64,000 bases of DNA from Verrucomicrobiia bacterium (GTDB lineage Bacteria; Verrucomicrobiota; Verrucomicrobiia; Verrucomicrobiales; Akkermansiaceae). The notes beneath the pieces are model-generated. The model saw nothing but the letters and a program-made list of their open reading frames with translations, was not told where the DNA came from and made no database searches. Numbering within the stretch: the stretch's first letter is position 1; every line of letters begins with the position of its first letter. Made by a program: the position numbers and the translations under genes. The DNA lies in contig JAUIJB010000010.1 in NCBI GenBank assembly GCA_030430455.1, positions 1 to 64,000 on the forward strand, read 5' to 3'. Of this stretch, positions 37,492 to 46,587 are shown piece by piece.

Positions 37492-40400
37492 ATGATCAGC
37501 CGACCCATGAACCTCCGATCGACCCTGCCGAGTCTGCTGCTTCCGGGACTCGTGTTCGTCGTCCTGGTCGTCCTGGTCATTGCGCAGCGGGCTGGCGAGG
37601 AGGCGGGGGCACCCGCCACCGGTGCGCCGGGCGCTGTTGTGGAAGCGGATGAAGGGGCCTCCACTCTCCGGGCCGCGGCTGGCGGGGAGTCGTGGGACGA
37701 CATCCCCTCGCGCCGCCCCGGCGGGGAGCGTCCCGGCGGGGGGAGCGTCTGGCTGGCCGGTGCCGCTCCGGCCGGGCGGGCCGACAGCCCCACCCGCGGG
37801 GCGGGTCCGTCCGACATCCATTTCCACGCCGAGGTGCCGCGCCATGTCCGGGCGATGAGCGACGAGGAACTGCTGGCCCGGCTGCCCGAGGAACGGCGCC
37901 GCGCGCTGGAGGCCTATCGCGACGGCCTGGCCGGGATGGATCCCGCCGACCGGCGTTACTTCTGCTGGCAGCCGGGAACCGATCCCGTGGTGATCGAGGC
38001 CTACCACCGCGCCGAGGTTGCGGGCGGCCTCGCCCCGGGCGACACCCGCATCCAGGCGACCCAGTTCCTCTCGAGCCCCCGCTGGAGCCGCACCGCCACC
38101 AATGGCAGCGGGAACTCGGCCCAGGGCCTGCCGGTGACGCTGACCTGGAGCGTGGTCCCCGACGGCACCGAGGTGCCGGGTGACGACGGGTCCTTCGACG
38201 GTCCGTCGAACCTGCGCTCCCGGCTGGCCGGCCTCTACGGGGGATCCTCGACGGGCGCGGTGGCACTCCAGCCCTGGTTCGCGTTGTTCGAGGAGGCCTT
38301 CGCCCACATGGGGGATGAGTGCGGCATCACCTTCGTCCACGAGCCGGCCGACGACGGCGCCGACTTCACCAGCTTCGGCTCCGGGCGCGGAATCCTCGGG
38401 GTCCGCGGCGACATCCGCATCTCCGGGCGGAACATCGACGGCAACAGCGGCACCCTCGCCTTCGCCTACGCCCCGGACTACGGCGACATCGTCATCGACA
38501 CCGGCGACTCGTTCTTCGACTCGACCTTCTCCAACTCGGTGCGCCTGGTGAACACGCTGGCCCATGAGATCGGGCATGCCGTCGGGCTCGACCACGTCTG
38601 TCCGGTCGACCAGACAAAGCTGATGGAGCCCTTCATCTCGACCTTCTACCGTGGCGCGCAGTTCGACGAGTTCCAGTCCCTGCAGCGCCAGTATGGCGAC
38701 CCGATCGAGGCGCACTCGCCGCTGCGCAACAACGACACGCCGGCGCAGGCCTTCCCGCTCGACCTCGTGCCCGACGTCCCGGTGGCGCTGGGCTTGCTGA
38801 GCATCGACGACAACGGCGACAGCGACCTGTTCTCGTTCGTCGGCGAGGCCGGCGCGCTGGTGACCGCGAGCGCCGCCCCGGCGGACCCCGGTTCCTACCT
38901 GGAGGGCAGTGAGGGGTTCTCGTGCTCGCCGGGCAGCTTCTACGACCCCTCCCGCCAGCACAACCTCACGGTCGCGATCCTGGACGCCGGCGGCAGCCCG
39001 CTGGAGACCTCGAACGACACCGGCCTCGGCGAGGTGGAGGAGCTGGCCGACTTCGCGCTGCCGGCGGACGGCACCTACTACATCAGGGTGACCGGCGGGG
39101 GCTCGAACGTGGCGCAGCTCTACGATCTGGAGGCGCGGGTCGTGTCGCCGCCGGACTTCGCGCTGCTCGAGGTCCAGTCGCGGCGGGTCGTGGCCGAATC
39201 GAACCTCGGCGGCAACGGCCTGATCGACCCCGGGGAGACGGTCCGCCTCGGCGTCACGGTGGCGAACACCGGCACCCTGCCGGCCGACGGGGTCACCGCC
39301 GTCCTTGCCGGGCCCGCCGGCTTCGCTCCGCTCGACGTCACCGTCACCGCCGGCGACCTCGCGCCGGGCGCCTCGGCCGAGTGGCTGTTCACCTTTGCCC
39401 AGGACGGCGAGTGTGGCAGCGTGCTGGACCTGGAGCTCGACCTGAGCTGGTCGGGTGGGTTCACCAGCGAGGACCTCCGGCTCTCGCTCGGCCCCCTCGG
39501 GCGTGCCGACGGGTCCGAGGACTTCGACCTGGCGGCGGGGCTGCCGGAGGGTTGGTCGACGTCCACCAGCGGTGGCGGGATCGACTGGCGGGTGGTCAGC
39601 GACGCTGCGGACTCGCCGCCCCAGGCCGTCTTTGCCGAAGCGACCCCCTCCGAAGGCGACGCCTTCCTGGTCTCGCCCGAGTTCATGGTCGCCGCCGATG
39701 GAGGCAGCCTCAGCTTCCGCCACCGGCATGACTTCGAGAGCGGCTACGACGGGGCGGTGCTCGAGGCCTCGCTCGATGGCGGGCCCTGGTTCGACCTCCT
39801 CGAGTCGGCCGACGCGGTTCCCCAGGGAGGCTACAACGACACGATCAGTGACAACTACGACTCGCCGATCGCTGGCCGCGACGCGTGGTCGGGCAACTCG
39901 CGGGGATTCATCACCACCTCGATCGAGCTGCCCGGGTCGTGGGCGGGTCGGCTCGTCCGCTACCGCTGGCGCGCCTCCGCCGACCGCAGCATCGCGGAGG
40001 TCGGCTGGTGGGTCGACAGCATCGAGGCCGTCGTCGAGGTCGTCGATTGCGATCCCTTCCTGCCGGCGCTCTCGCTGGCCGCCAGCGGCGGCGGCCTCGA
40101 GGAGGGGGGCGCGCCGGCCGAGCTCACCCTCAGCACGCCGCTGCCGCTTGCAACCAGCGTGCCGGTGACCCTGCAGGTGGCGGGCACGGCGGATGAAGCC
40201 GACCTCGCCAGCCCGCTTGAGCTGATCCTTCCGGCGGGCCAGACCTCGGCGAGCTTTCCGCTCGAGGCCGCCGCCGACGGCGCCGACGAAGGTGACGAGG
40301 AACTCATCCTGTCCCTGCCGGCGGCCGGCCCGGGCTTCGCGCCGGCCGAGCCCTCGGCGGTGACGATCGTCCTCTCCGACCCCGCGCTGGTCGCCGCCAC

Positions 40401-40947
40401 GCTGGACCTGAAGGGCCTGAGCCAGGGCTACGACGGCACCCCGCGAGCGGTGGGGGTCGCCACCAGCCCCGCCGGGGTCCCGGTCATCCTGACCTACGAC
40501 GGGTCGACCACGGCGCCGACCGAGGTGGGCAGCTACGCGGTGGTCGCCACGGCCGGTGGGAACTTCACCGGAAGCGCCACGGGCATCCTCGAGGTCACCT
40601 TTTCCTATCTCGCCTGGGCGGCTGGCAACGGCTGGTCCCTGGGCGGCATGGAGGACGATGACGACGGCGACGGCTGGAGCAACCTGGCGGAGTATGTCTT
40701 CGACACCGACCCGACCCGGGTCGGGTCGCGACCCCGGCCGCGGCTCGAGCTGGACTCTGAGCAGCTGGAGTTGAAGACCCCCGGTGCGCTCGAGCGACTG
40801 GATGCCACCGTGGAGGGGGAGGCGTCCGCCGACCTCACCGGCTGGACGACGGACGGGGTGGTCGAGACCGCGGAGGGCTTCGCCATCCCGCGGGACGGGC
40901 CGCTGAGTTACCTGAGGCTCGTCTTCACCCCGCTGGCGCAGCCGTAG
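37492..40947 (+). CDS. Large secreted or anchored M10 (matrixin-like) metalloprotease with modular C-terminus
   Basis: An 1151-aa protein from ATG 37492 (ATG 37507 is an alternative). A membrane helix or signal anchor near residues 15-30 (LPGLVFVVLVVLVIA) is followed by a propeptide-like region. The zinc motif HEIGHAVGLDH at 358-368, with a Met-turn (KLMEP) about 20 residues later, is typical of metzincin matrixins. Then come a prepeptidase C-terminal-like domain (about 415-555), an Ig-like/CARDB-like repeat (570-655), a beta domain (675-850), a Calx-beta domain (about 855-965), an MBG-like segment (966-1035) and an acidic EDDDDGDGWSNLAEY calcium-type stretch (1050-1075). It probably acts on extracellular protein. 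Confidence 0.84.
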   Translation: MISRPMNLRSTLPSLLLPGLVFVVLVVLVIAQRAGEEAGAPATGAPGAVVEADEGASTLRAAAGGESWDDIPSRRPGGERPGGGSVWLAGAAPAGRADSPTRGAGPSDIHFHAEVPRHVRAMSDEELLARLPEERRRALEAYRDGLAGMDPADRRYFCWQPGTDPVVIEAYHRAEVAGGLAPGDTRIQATQFLSSPRWSRTATNGSGNSAQGLPVTLTWSVVPDGTEVPGDDGSFDGPSNLRSRLAGLYGGSSTGAVALQPWFALFEEAFAHMGDECGITFVHEPADDGADFTSFGSGRGILGVRGDIRISGRNIDGNSGTLAFAYAPDYGDIVIDTGDSFFDSTFSNSVRLVNTLAHEIGHAVGLDHVCPVDQTKLMEPFISTFYRGAQFDEFQSLQRQYGDPIEAHSPLRNNDTPAQAFPLDLVPDVPVALGLLSIDDNGDSDLFSFVGEAGALVTASAAPADPGSYLEGSEGFSCSPGSFYDPSRQHNLTVAILDAGGSPLETSNDTGLGEVEELADFALPADGTYYIRVTGGGSNVAQLYDLEARVVSPPDFALLEVQSRRVVAESNLGGNGLIDPGETVRLGVTVANTGTLPADGVTAVLAGPAGFAPLDVTVTAGDLAPGASAEWLFTFAQDGECGSVLDLELDLSWSGGFTSEDLRLSLGPLGRADGSEDFDLAAGLPEGWSTSTSGGGIDWRVVSDAADSPPQAVFAEATPSEGDAFLVSPEFMVAADGGSLSFRHRHDFESGYDGAVLEASLDGGPWFDLLESADAVPQGGYNDTISDNYDSPIAGRDAWSGNSRGFITTSIELPGSWAGRLVRYRWRASADRSIAEVGWWVDSIEAVVEVVDCDPFLPALSLAASGGGLEEGGAPAELTLSTPLPLATSVPVTLQVAGTADEADLASPLELILPAGQTSASFPLEAAADGADEGDEELILSLPAAGPGFAPAEPSAVTIVLSDPALVAATLDLKGLSQGYDGTPRAVGVATSPAGVPVILTYDGSTTAPTEVGSYAVVATAGGNFTGSATGILEVTFSYLAWAAGNGWSLGGMEDDDDGDGWSNLAEYVFDTDPTRVGSRPRPRLELDSEQLELKTPGALERLDATVEGEASADLTGWTTDGVVETAEGFAIPRDGPLSYLRLVFTPLAQP

Positions 40948-40983
40948 GCGTGCCCGGGGGCAGGACGGGATGCGGGCTCCATC

Positions 40984-41328
40984 CTACCCCGGGCGCTTCG
41001 CCCGGGGCAGCGAGGCGACCACCAGCTCGTAGGAGTGGTCGAGCAACTCGGCGATCAGGTCGGCGGGAACGCTGCCATCGAGGACCAGCGTGTTCCAGTG
41101 GCGCTTGTTCATGTGGTAGCCCGGAGTGATCGCATCGAATTCCTCGCGCAACCCGACGGCGCGATCGGGGTCGCACTTCAGGTTGATCCGCGGCGGGAAT
41201 TCGGCCGGGTCCGTTAACGCGAACATCCTGCCGCCGACCTTGTAGACCAGCACCTCGGGCCCGAAGGGAGTGGTCTCCTCGCAGCCCGGCTTGGCCAGGC
41301 AGCGGTCGATGAGCTCGGGAAGATCCAT
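40984..41328 (-). CDS. MmcQ/YjbR-family protein
   Basis: A 114-aa protein of the MmcQ/YjbR (DUF419) family: KVGGRMFALTDPAEFPPRINLKC, the HMNKRHWNTLVL segment and LLDHSYELVV are characteristic. The fold is known, and DNA binding has been suggested for relatives. ATG 41328 is preferred over TTG 41340. Its last codons (RAKRPG) are made by a perfect 9-bp hairpin. Confidence 0.88.
   Translation of the reverse strand: MDLPELIDRCLAKPGCEETTPFGPEVLVYKVGGRMFALTDPAEFPPRINLKCDPDRAVGLREEFDAITPGYHMNKRHWNTLVLDGSVPADLIAELLDHSYELVVASLPRAKRPG
40987..41007. repeat. Perfect hairpin forming the last codons of the MmcQ gene
   Basis: CCCCGGGCG-CTT-CGCCCGGGG, a 9-bp stem and 3-base loop, is directly adjacent to the stop codon (40984-40986). 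It probably also acts as a transcription terminator between this gene and the convergent matrixin gene. Confidence 0.75.
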
Positions 41329-41336
41329 GGAAGTAT

Positions 41337-41371
41337 CCAATAACGAAAAACGAATAACCGATAACGACTCC
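41337..41371. repeat. Heptanucleotide repeat, locus B
   Basis: Five 7-bp units on the plus strand, CCAATAA, CGAAAAA, CGAATAA, CCGATAA and CGACTCC. It fills the 45-bp gap between the MmcQ start (41328) and the U32 stop (41374). Confidence 0.55.
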
Positions 41372-41373
41372 CC

Positions 41374-43848
41374 CTACGCCAGCGTGCCCTCGGTGACGCC
41401 GAGCTTCTCGATCGCGCGGACCTCGTCGAGCAGTCCGGCCGGGTCGAGGGTGCCGGCGAGGAGTTGCCGGTAGGCCTCGATCGTGCGCGCGGCGGTGGCG
41501 GGGTCCTCGTCGAGCAGCTCGAGGCGGAAGCGCCGCAGGCCGGTGTCGAGGAGCTCGCGGATGAAGCGCGCGCCGGTCTGGGCACGGCCGTTGAACAGGG
41601 TGTTGCGGCAGCCGACGTCGGCCTGCAGGCGGTGCAGCTGGCCGACCCGGTCGCGCAGGTGGACGACGTGCTTCTCGCAGGGGCGGCCGCAGTCCTTGTA
41701 GCTCGTCCCCTCGCTCATGAAGGTGCAGAACACGCAGTGCTCCATGTGGAAGAGCGGCATGTGCTGGTGGAGGGTGAGCTCGAACCAGTCCGGCGGCGCG
41801 GCGCGCAGCAGGTCGAGGACCTGGGCGATGTTGAGGTCGTAGGAAATCGTCAACGCGTCGAGCCCGGCGGCTCCGCGCAGCAGGCCGGCGGTGACCGGGT
41901 TGGCCACGTTGAGCGAGAAGTCCGCCGTCTTCACCAGATCATCGCGGTCCCGGTAGTGGTTCAGCGCCCCGAGGTTGCGCAGCAGCAGGCCGTCGGGCGC
42001 GGCGCGCTCGATGAGCTTGAGGTAGCCGGTCTCGCCCGCCTTGAGGATGCGCGGGGTGGCGAGGTGGATGGTCGACCGGCAATCGTCGGTGGCCGATGGC
42101 TTGAGCGCGACCGCCTCCTTGTAGCGGCGGGGGTCCTCGAAGTCGCAGTAGATCCTCTCCGTGCCGGTGGCGAGGGCCGCCTCGACCTGCCCGAGCGTGC
42201 GGCAGAGGACGGAGAGGGCGGGGAGATCTTCGATTTTCGATTCTCGATTGGCGATTGGCGGGAGGAGTGACTCGAGGGTGGTGGTGGGCGTGGGGCGGTG
42301 GGCGCTGGCTTCGGCCTGGCTGCTGAGGGCCTCGACGAGTTTGCGGCGCAGGCGGTTGAGCTCGGACAGAGGCAGGTGGCAGTCGCCCACGAGCCGGTTG
42401 TCGAGCCCGCCGAGTTCGAAGGGGGTGTTGCCGAGGCGACCGAGTTGCTCGCGCAAGACCTGCGTGCTCAGCGGGCGCCTGGCGGCGGCCTCGAGTGGGC
42501 TTTCGCTCGCAGCGTGGCAGTCGCCGCCGCGCAGCACCAGCGGCTCGCCGGGCCGGCCGCTGACGACGAGGTCGATCGGGGTCTTCTTCTCGCTCAGCCG
42601 GGCCTTCTGCCACGAGCGGCGGATCTCGGACTCGAGGGCGGGGTCGGAGGTCTTGTAGAGGGTGACCCCGGGCCGGATGCGGTCGAAGTTGATGCCGCTG
42701 TAGTTGCGGTGGAAGATGACGCGGTCGTTGTCGATCTTCCAGATGCGGGCGCCCTGCTCGAGGTCGCGGTTTTCCCCGGCATCAAAGACGACCCCGTCGC
42801 CGGCCTTGAGCGGCGGCGCCTGCTCGGAGGGCGGCGGCTCGAGCCGGATCCAGCCGTTCTGGGCCTCGGTGATCGTTCCCAGGAAGGGGCCGCGCTTCTT
42901 GCCGAAGCGGCCGTGGGTCAGGTACGGGTGGTTGGTGCCGGCGAGCCAGCCGGTCGAGAGGCCGCGCGAGAAGGTCATCTCGAGGGCGTAGCGGTCGCCC
43001 GCGGTGATCGGCTCGGCGGCTTGCGGGTCGTCCCGTCCGCAGGCATCCAGCGCCTTGCGGTAGACCCGGGTGACGGCGGCGACGTACTCGGGCGACTTCA
43101 GCCGGCCCTCGATCTTGTACGACTTCACCCCGGCACGGACCAGCTCCGGGATCAGGTCGACGGCGGCGAGGTCCTGCGGCGACAGCAGGTAGCGCTGCTC
43201 GCCCAGCTCGCGGGTCTCGCCATCGATGACCAGCTCGTAGGGCATCCGGCAGGCCTGCGCGCACTCGCCGCGGTTGGCCGAGCGCTGGCCGAGGCTCTCG
43301 CTGGTCAGGCACTGGCCGGAGTAGGCGACGCAGAGCGCGCCGTGGACGAAGACCTCGAGCGGGGTGGAGTGGGTCGATGCGGTGGCTTGGAACCTGCCGA
43401 TCTCGCGGAGCGACAGCTCGCGGGCCAGCACGGCGCGGTCGAGCGGGACCAGCGACTCGACGAAGGACAGCCCCTCGGGCGAGGTGATGGTCATCTGGGT
43501 CGAGGCGTGGATCTCGACGCCCGGCGCCAGTTCGTGGGCCATGCGGGCGAGGCCGAGGTCCTGGATGATCAGGGCGTCGACCCCCGCGGCGGCGATGAGG
43601 CGCAGCTGCTCCGCGGCGGCCTCGAGCTCGCCGGTGAACACCAGGGTGTTCATCGCCACGAAGCCCCTCACGCCGTGGCGGTGGAGGAAGTCCATCAGCC
43701 CGGGCAGGTCCTCCTCGGTGAAGTTGTCGGCGCGGATCCGCGCGTTGAAGCGCGGCAGCCCGAAGTAGATCGCATCGGCCCCCGCGGCGACCGCGGCGCG
43801 GGCGCAGTCCCAGTTCCCGGCCGGGCTGAGGAGTTCGGGGTGGCTCAT
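41374..43848 (-). CDS. U32-family protein, RlhA-like (23S rRNA hydroxylation)
   Basis: An 824-aa protein of the peptidase U32 family, whose studied members (RlhA, TrhP) install hydroxyl groups on rRNA or tRNA rather than degrade protein. The N-terminal part (1-330) has ELLSPAGNWDCARAAVAAGADAIYFG and the cysteine cluster C173-C180-C196-C200 (GALCVAYSGQC...GECAQAC). The C-terminal part (about 600-800) has a second domain with HMEHCVFCTF and CGRPCEKH. Double-domain RlhA-type forms of 650-850 aa are known. It could act on 23S rRNA. In-frame residues PPIANRESKIEDL come from a heptamer repeat (42232-42259), so this inserted stretch is unlikely to be conserved. Confidence 0.88.
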   Translation of the reverse strand: MSHPELLSPAGNWDCARAAVAAGADAIYFGLPRFNARIRADNFTEEDLPGLMDFLHRHGVRGFVAMNTLVFTGELEAAAEQLRLIAAAGVDALIIQDLGLARMAHELAPGVEIHASTQMTITSPEGLSFVESLVPLDRAVLARELSLREIGRFQATASTHSTPLEVFVHGALCVAYSGQCLTSESLGQRSANRGECAQACRMPYELVIDGETRELGEQRYLLSPQDLAAVDLIPELVRAGVKSYKIEGRLKSPEYVAAVTRVYRKALDACGRDDPQAAEPITAGDRYALEMTFSRGLSTGWLAGTNHPYLTHGRFGKKRGPFLGTITEAQNGWIRLEPPPSEQAPPLKAGDGVVFDAGENRDLEQGARIWKIDNDRVIFHRNYSGINFDRIRPGVTLYKTSDPALESEIRRSWQKARLSEKKTPIDLVVSGRPGEPLVLRGGDCHAASESPLEAAARRPLSTQVLREQLGRLGNTPFELGGLDNRLVGDCHLPLSELNRLRRKLVEALSSQAEASAHRPTPTTTLESLLPPIANRESKIEDLPALSVLCRTLGQVEAALATGTERIYCDFEDPRRYKEAVALKPSATDDCRSTIHLATPRILKAGETGYLKLIERAAPDGLLLRNLGALNHYRDRDDLVKTADFSLNVANPVTAGLLRGAAGLDALTISYDLNIAQVLDLLRAAPPDWFELTLHQHMPLFHMEHCVFCTFMSEGTSYKDCGRPCEKHVVHLRDRVGQLHRLQADVGCRNTLFNGRAQTGARFIRELLDTGLRRFRLELLDEDPATAARTIEAYRQLLAGTLDPAGLLDEVRAIEKLGVTEGTLA
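42232..42259. repeat. Heptanucleotide repeat inside the U32 gene, locus C
   Basis: Four perfect-period units, GATTTTC, GATTCTC, GATTGGC and GATTGGC, occur within the coding sequence. Encoded on the minus strand they give a short linker (IANRESKIE). This is unusual because 28 bp is not a multiple of three, so unit gains or losses would shift the frame. Confidence 0.7.
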
Positions 43849-44060
43849 GCCGGCGATCGAGCCCGAATCCCCGGGTGATGGGAAGTGGGAATCGAGAAGG
43901 CGGTGGAATTGTGGTTATGAACACCCCCGAACGGGTAAGAAATTTCCCCGAAATAAATATTGCTGTAATCCCCGCAAATCCTGCACTCTTCGCCGGACGG
44001 GATCGGCTGGAAAATCCTACTCGACGGTGGGGTTCGCCCTGGTCGAAAACCTTTCTACCG

Positions 44061-44116
44061 CTTCCTCCCGCTTCCTCCCGCTTCCTCCCGCTTCCTCCCG
44101 CTTCCTCCCGCTTCCT
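44061..44116. repeat. 10-bp tandem repeat CTTCCTCCCG upstream of the PEP-CTERM gene
   Basis: Five identical adjacent units CTTCCTCCCG (44061-44110) plus a partial CTTCCT. It ends 27 bp before ATG 44143, so it lies in the 5' leader or promoter of the PEP-CTERM gene. Identical short units invite slippage. Confidence 0.9.
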
Positions 44117-44142
44117 TTGCTCAAATACCCAAGCAAGACTGC

Positions 44143-44958
44143 ATGAAAAACCACCTCGAAAACCCCTCCCGCTGGACGATGAAGTTCTGCCTGGCCGCCC
44201 TCGGGCTCGCGCCGGGTCTCGTCTCCGCTGCCCTGGTTCACCAGTACACCTTTGAAGATGGCACCTCGAACGACGGCATTGGAGGCCTCAACGGCACCCT
44301 CAATGGCACCGCGTCGGTGTCGGGTGGCCAGCTCAGCCTCGACGGTTCCGGAACCATGGACCTGGACGGCACCACCCTCGACCTCGCCGGGTTCTCCAAC
44401 CTGACGATCGAGGCCTGGGCGACCCCGGACTCCGGGATGGGCGGCTTCCACACGCTTTTCGCCGCCGGCAACGTCAACACGGTCAGCGGCGACTGGCTCG
44501 CCAACTACGTGCTGCTCCAGACGCATCGCGGCGACGACGCCTCGCGGGCGGCCGTGCAGGTCGGCGACGTCAACCAGCCGTGGACTGCCGAGGAAGGCGT
44601 CAATGGCCCGGAGCTGAACGACGACGCGCTTCACCTCTACACGATGACCGTTGCCGACATCGGCACGGTCAATGAGACCCTCACCTTCTACGTCGATGGC
44701 GTGATCCAGGGCAGCCCGCTGGTGCTCTCGACGACCTCGGTTGCGAACACCGGCACGGAGGTCGCCTCGATCGGCTCCGGTTACCCGGCCGACCCGTTCT
44801 GGGTCGGCTCGGTGGAGGAATTCAACATCCACGACATGGCCTTGGACGCCACCACGGTGGTGAACCGATTCAATGCCGGTCCCGTGCCGGAGCCGTCGGT
44901 GGCCCTGCTAGGCGGCCTCGGGATCCTCGGACTGCTGCGCCGCCGGCGGAATTCCTGA
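44143..44958 (+). CDS. PEP-CTERM LamG-like exported protein
   Basis: A 271-aa protein with a signal peptide (cleavage near residue 29, VSA-AL), a LamG/concanavalin-like domain (about 30-240: HQYTFEDGTSNDGIGGLNGTL, NLTIEAWATPD, LTFYVDGVIQG) and a C-terminal PEP-CTERM signal (VPEPSVALLGGLGILGLLRR RRN, from about residue 247). PEP-CTERM proteins are cleaved and moved to the surface by an exosortase encoded elsewhere. Its 295-bp upstream region holds an AT-rich patch (43948-43970) and the 10-bp tandem repeat. A terminator follows it. Confidence 0.92.
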   Translation: MKNHLENPSRWTMKFCLAALGLAPGLVSAALVHQYTFEDGTSNDGIGGLNGTLNGTASVSGGQLSLDGSGTMDLDGTTLDLAGFSNLTIEAWATPDSGMGGFHTLFAAGNVNTVSGDWLANYVLLQTHRGDDASRAAVQVGDVNQPWTAEEGVNGPELNDDALHLYTMTVADIGTVNETLTFYVDGVIQGSPLVLSTTSVANTGTEVASIGSGYPADPFWVGSVEEFNIHDMALDATTVVNRFNAGPVPEPSVALLGGLGILGLLRRRRNS

Positions 44959-44975
44959 TCGCATTCATTTCACGG

Positions 44976-45010
44976 AAAAGCGGTTGGCCCCACGGGCCAG
45001 CCGCTTTTTC
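44976..45010 (+). terminator. Rho-independent terminator after the PEP-CTERM gene
   Basis: AAAAGCGGTTGGCC pairs with GGCCAGCCGCTTTT (one G-T wobble) around a short loop, and runs into TTTTTCTTT. This is the best intrinsic terminator in the window. It lies 18 bp after the PEP-CTERM stop and 15 bp before the next start. Confidence 0.85.
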
Positions 45011-45025
45011 TTTATCGGAGCGAAG

Positions 45026-46507
45026 ATGATCGAGTCGGTCGTTGTTCTCGGAGGCGGCAGCGCGGGCCTGATCGCGGCGGTGACGCTGCGCCGGGTGCTG
45101 CCGGACCTGCCGGTCGTCGTCCTGCGCAGCAGCGAGATCGGCGTGATCGGGGTGGGCGAGGGGACCACCCCGTACTTCGGAACCCACTTCTTCAAGAACC
45201 TCGGACTCCACCCGAAGAAGTTCTACCAGCAGGCCCAGCCGACCTGGAAGCTGGGGATCCGCTTCAAGTGGGGCCGGGCCGGCGACTTCAGCTACCCGTT
45301 CACCCCCGAGCTGTCCAGGAAGCCGGATGCCCTGCCCCGCTATCCGGGATTCTTCGCGGGCGACGAGCCGACCTTCTTCGGCATGGGGACCGCCTGCATG
45401 CACCACGAGCGTGCCTTCCCCAGGCGCCGCGACGGGATGCCGGACCTCTCGCTCGGCCACGCCTACCACATCGAGAACGAGAAGCTGGTCGGCTGGCTGG
45501 AGTCGACGGCCAGGTCGCTCGGAGTCCGCTTCGTCGAGGGCAAGGTGGCGGAGGTGGATCACGGCGACGACCGGGTCGACGCGCTGGTTCTCGAGGACGG
45601 GCAGCGCATCGAGGGCGACCTGTTCATCGATGCCTCCGGGTTCCGTTCGGAGATCCTCTCGAAGGCCTTCGATGAACCCTGGATCGACTACTCGGGCAGC
45701 CTGTTCTGCGAGCGTGCGGTCATCGGCGGGTGGGAACGGACGGACGAGACGATCCATCCCTACACCACGGCCGAGACCATGGATGCCGGATGGTGCTGGC
45801 AGATCGAGCACGAGCACTGGATCAACCGCGGCTACGTCTACAGCCCGTCATTCATCAGTGACGACGAGGCGCTGGCCGAGTTCATGGCGAAGAACCCGAA
45901 GGTCTCGAACGAGCCGAGGGTGGTGCGCTTCCGCTCCGGCCGCACCCGGCGGTCCTGGGTCGGCAACGTCGTCGCCGTCGGCAATGCCTCGGGATTCGTC
46001 GAACCGCTCGAGGCGACCGCGCTGCACAACATCTGCTACCAGTCCCGCGGGGTCGCCGCGACGCTGCTCGACAGCGCGTGCCGGCCGTCGGAGTCGATGG
46101 TGGAACTCTACAACCGCGGCAATGCGAACGCGTGGGACAACATCCGCGACTTCCTCGCGGTTCACTACGCCTTCAACGACCTGCTCGACACCCCGTTCTG
46201 GCAGGCCTGCCGCAACGACACGGACCTCGGTGCCGCCGAAGCGTTCGTCCGCTACTACCGTGACAACGGGCCGACGACCTCGTCCTGCGGGCCGCTGATG
46301 CCTTCCGAGAATTCCTTCGGCATGGAGGGCTACCTCTCGATGTTCCTCGGCCAGCGCCTCGACCACGCGAGGTCGTACCAACCCGATGACAAGGAGCTCA
46401 AGGCGTGGCAGCGCTACCAGTCCGAGTTGGCCAAGCGCGCGAAGTCCGGCTTCACCGTGGCCCAGACGCTCGAGCTGATGCGCAGTCCGCGCTGGAAGTG
46501 GATGTAG
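45026..46507 (+). CDS. Flavin-dependent tryptophan halogenase-like protein
   Basis: A 493-aa flavoprotein. The FAD dinucleotide motif GGGSAG (9-14) is at the N-terminus; GVGEGTTP (42-49) and the lysine in TWKLGIRF (K75) match the flavin-dependent halogenase family. The WxWxIP motif appears as W256-C-W258-Q-I260-E261, with glutamate for proline. GNASGFVEPLEATA (319-332) is also family-like. Such enzymes use reduced FAD and chloride to halogenate aromatic substrates, needing a flavin reductase not seen here. The proline loss makes halogenase activity uncertain. Start ATG 45026 has GGAG six bases upstream. Confidence 0.85.
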   Translation: MIESVVVLGGGSAGLIAAVTLRRVLPDLPVVVLRSSEIGVIGVGEGTTPYFGTHFFKNLGLHPKKFYQQAQPTWKLGIRFKWGRAGDFSYPFTPELSRKPDALPRYPGFFAGDEPTFFGMGTACMHHERAFPRRRDGMPDLSLGHAYHIENEKLVGWLESTARSLGVRFVEGKVAEVDHGDDRVDALVLEDGQRIEGDLFIDASGFRSEILSKAFDEPWIDYSGSLFCERAVIGGWERTDETIHPYTTAETMDAGWCWQIEHEHWINRGYVYSPSFISDDEALAEFMAKNPKVSNEPRVVRFRSGRTRRSWVGNVVAVGNASGFVEPLEATALHNICYQSRGVAATLLDSACRPSESMVELYNRGNANAWDNIRDFLAVHYAFNDLLDTPFWQACRNDTDLGAAEAFVRYYRDNGPTTSSCGPLMPSENSFGMEGYLSMFLGQRLDHARSYQPDDKELKAWQRYQSELAKRAKSGFTVAQTLELMRSPRWKWM

Positions 46508-46587
46508 GCCGCGGCGGCCGGGGTGGGGTTTTTCGAGCGCAACCGATCGCTGGTCGGCGGGGTTTCCCCGTTCGAACCGATCCCGCC

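Noticed and set aside
44061-44116. CRISPR array
   Set aside because: The repeat units are 10 bp and adjacent with no spacers, and no cas genes are present.
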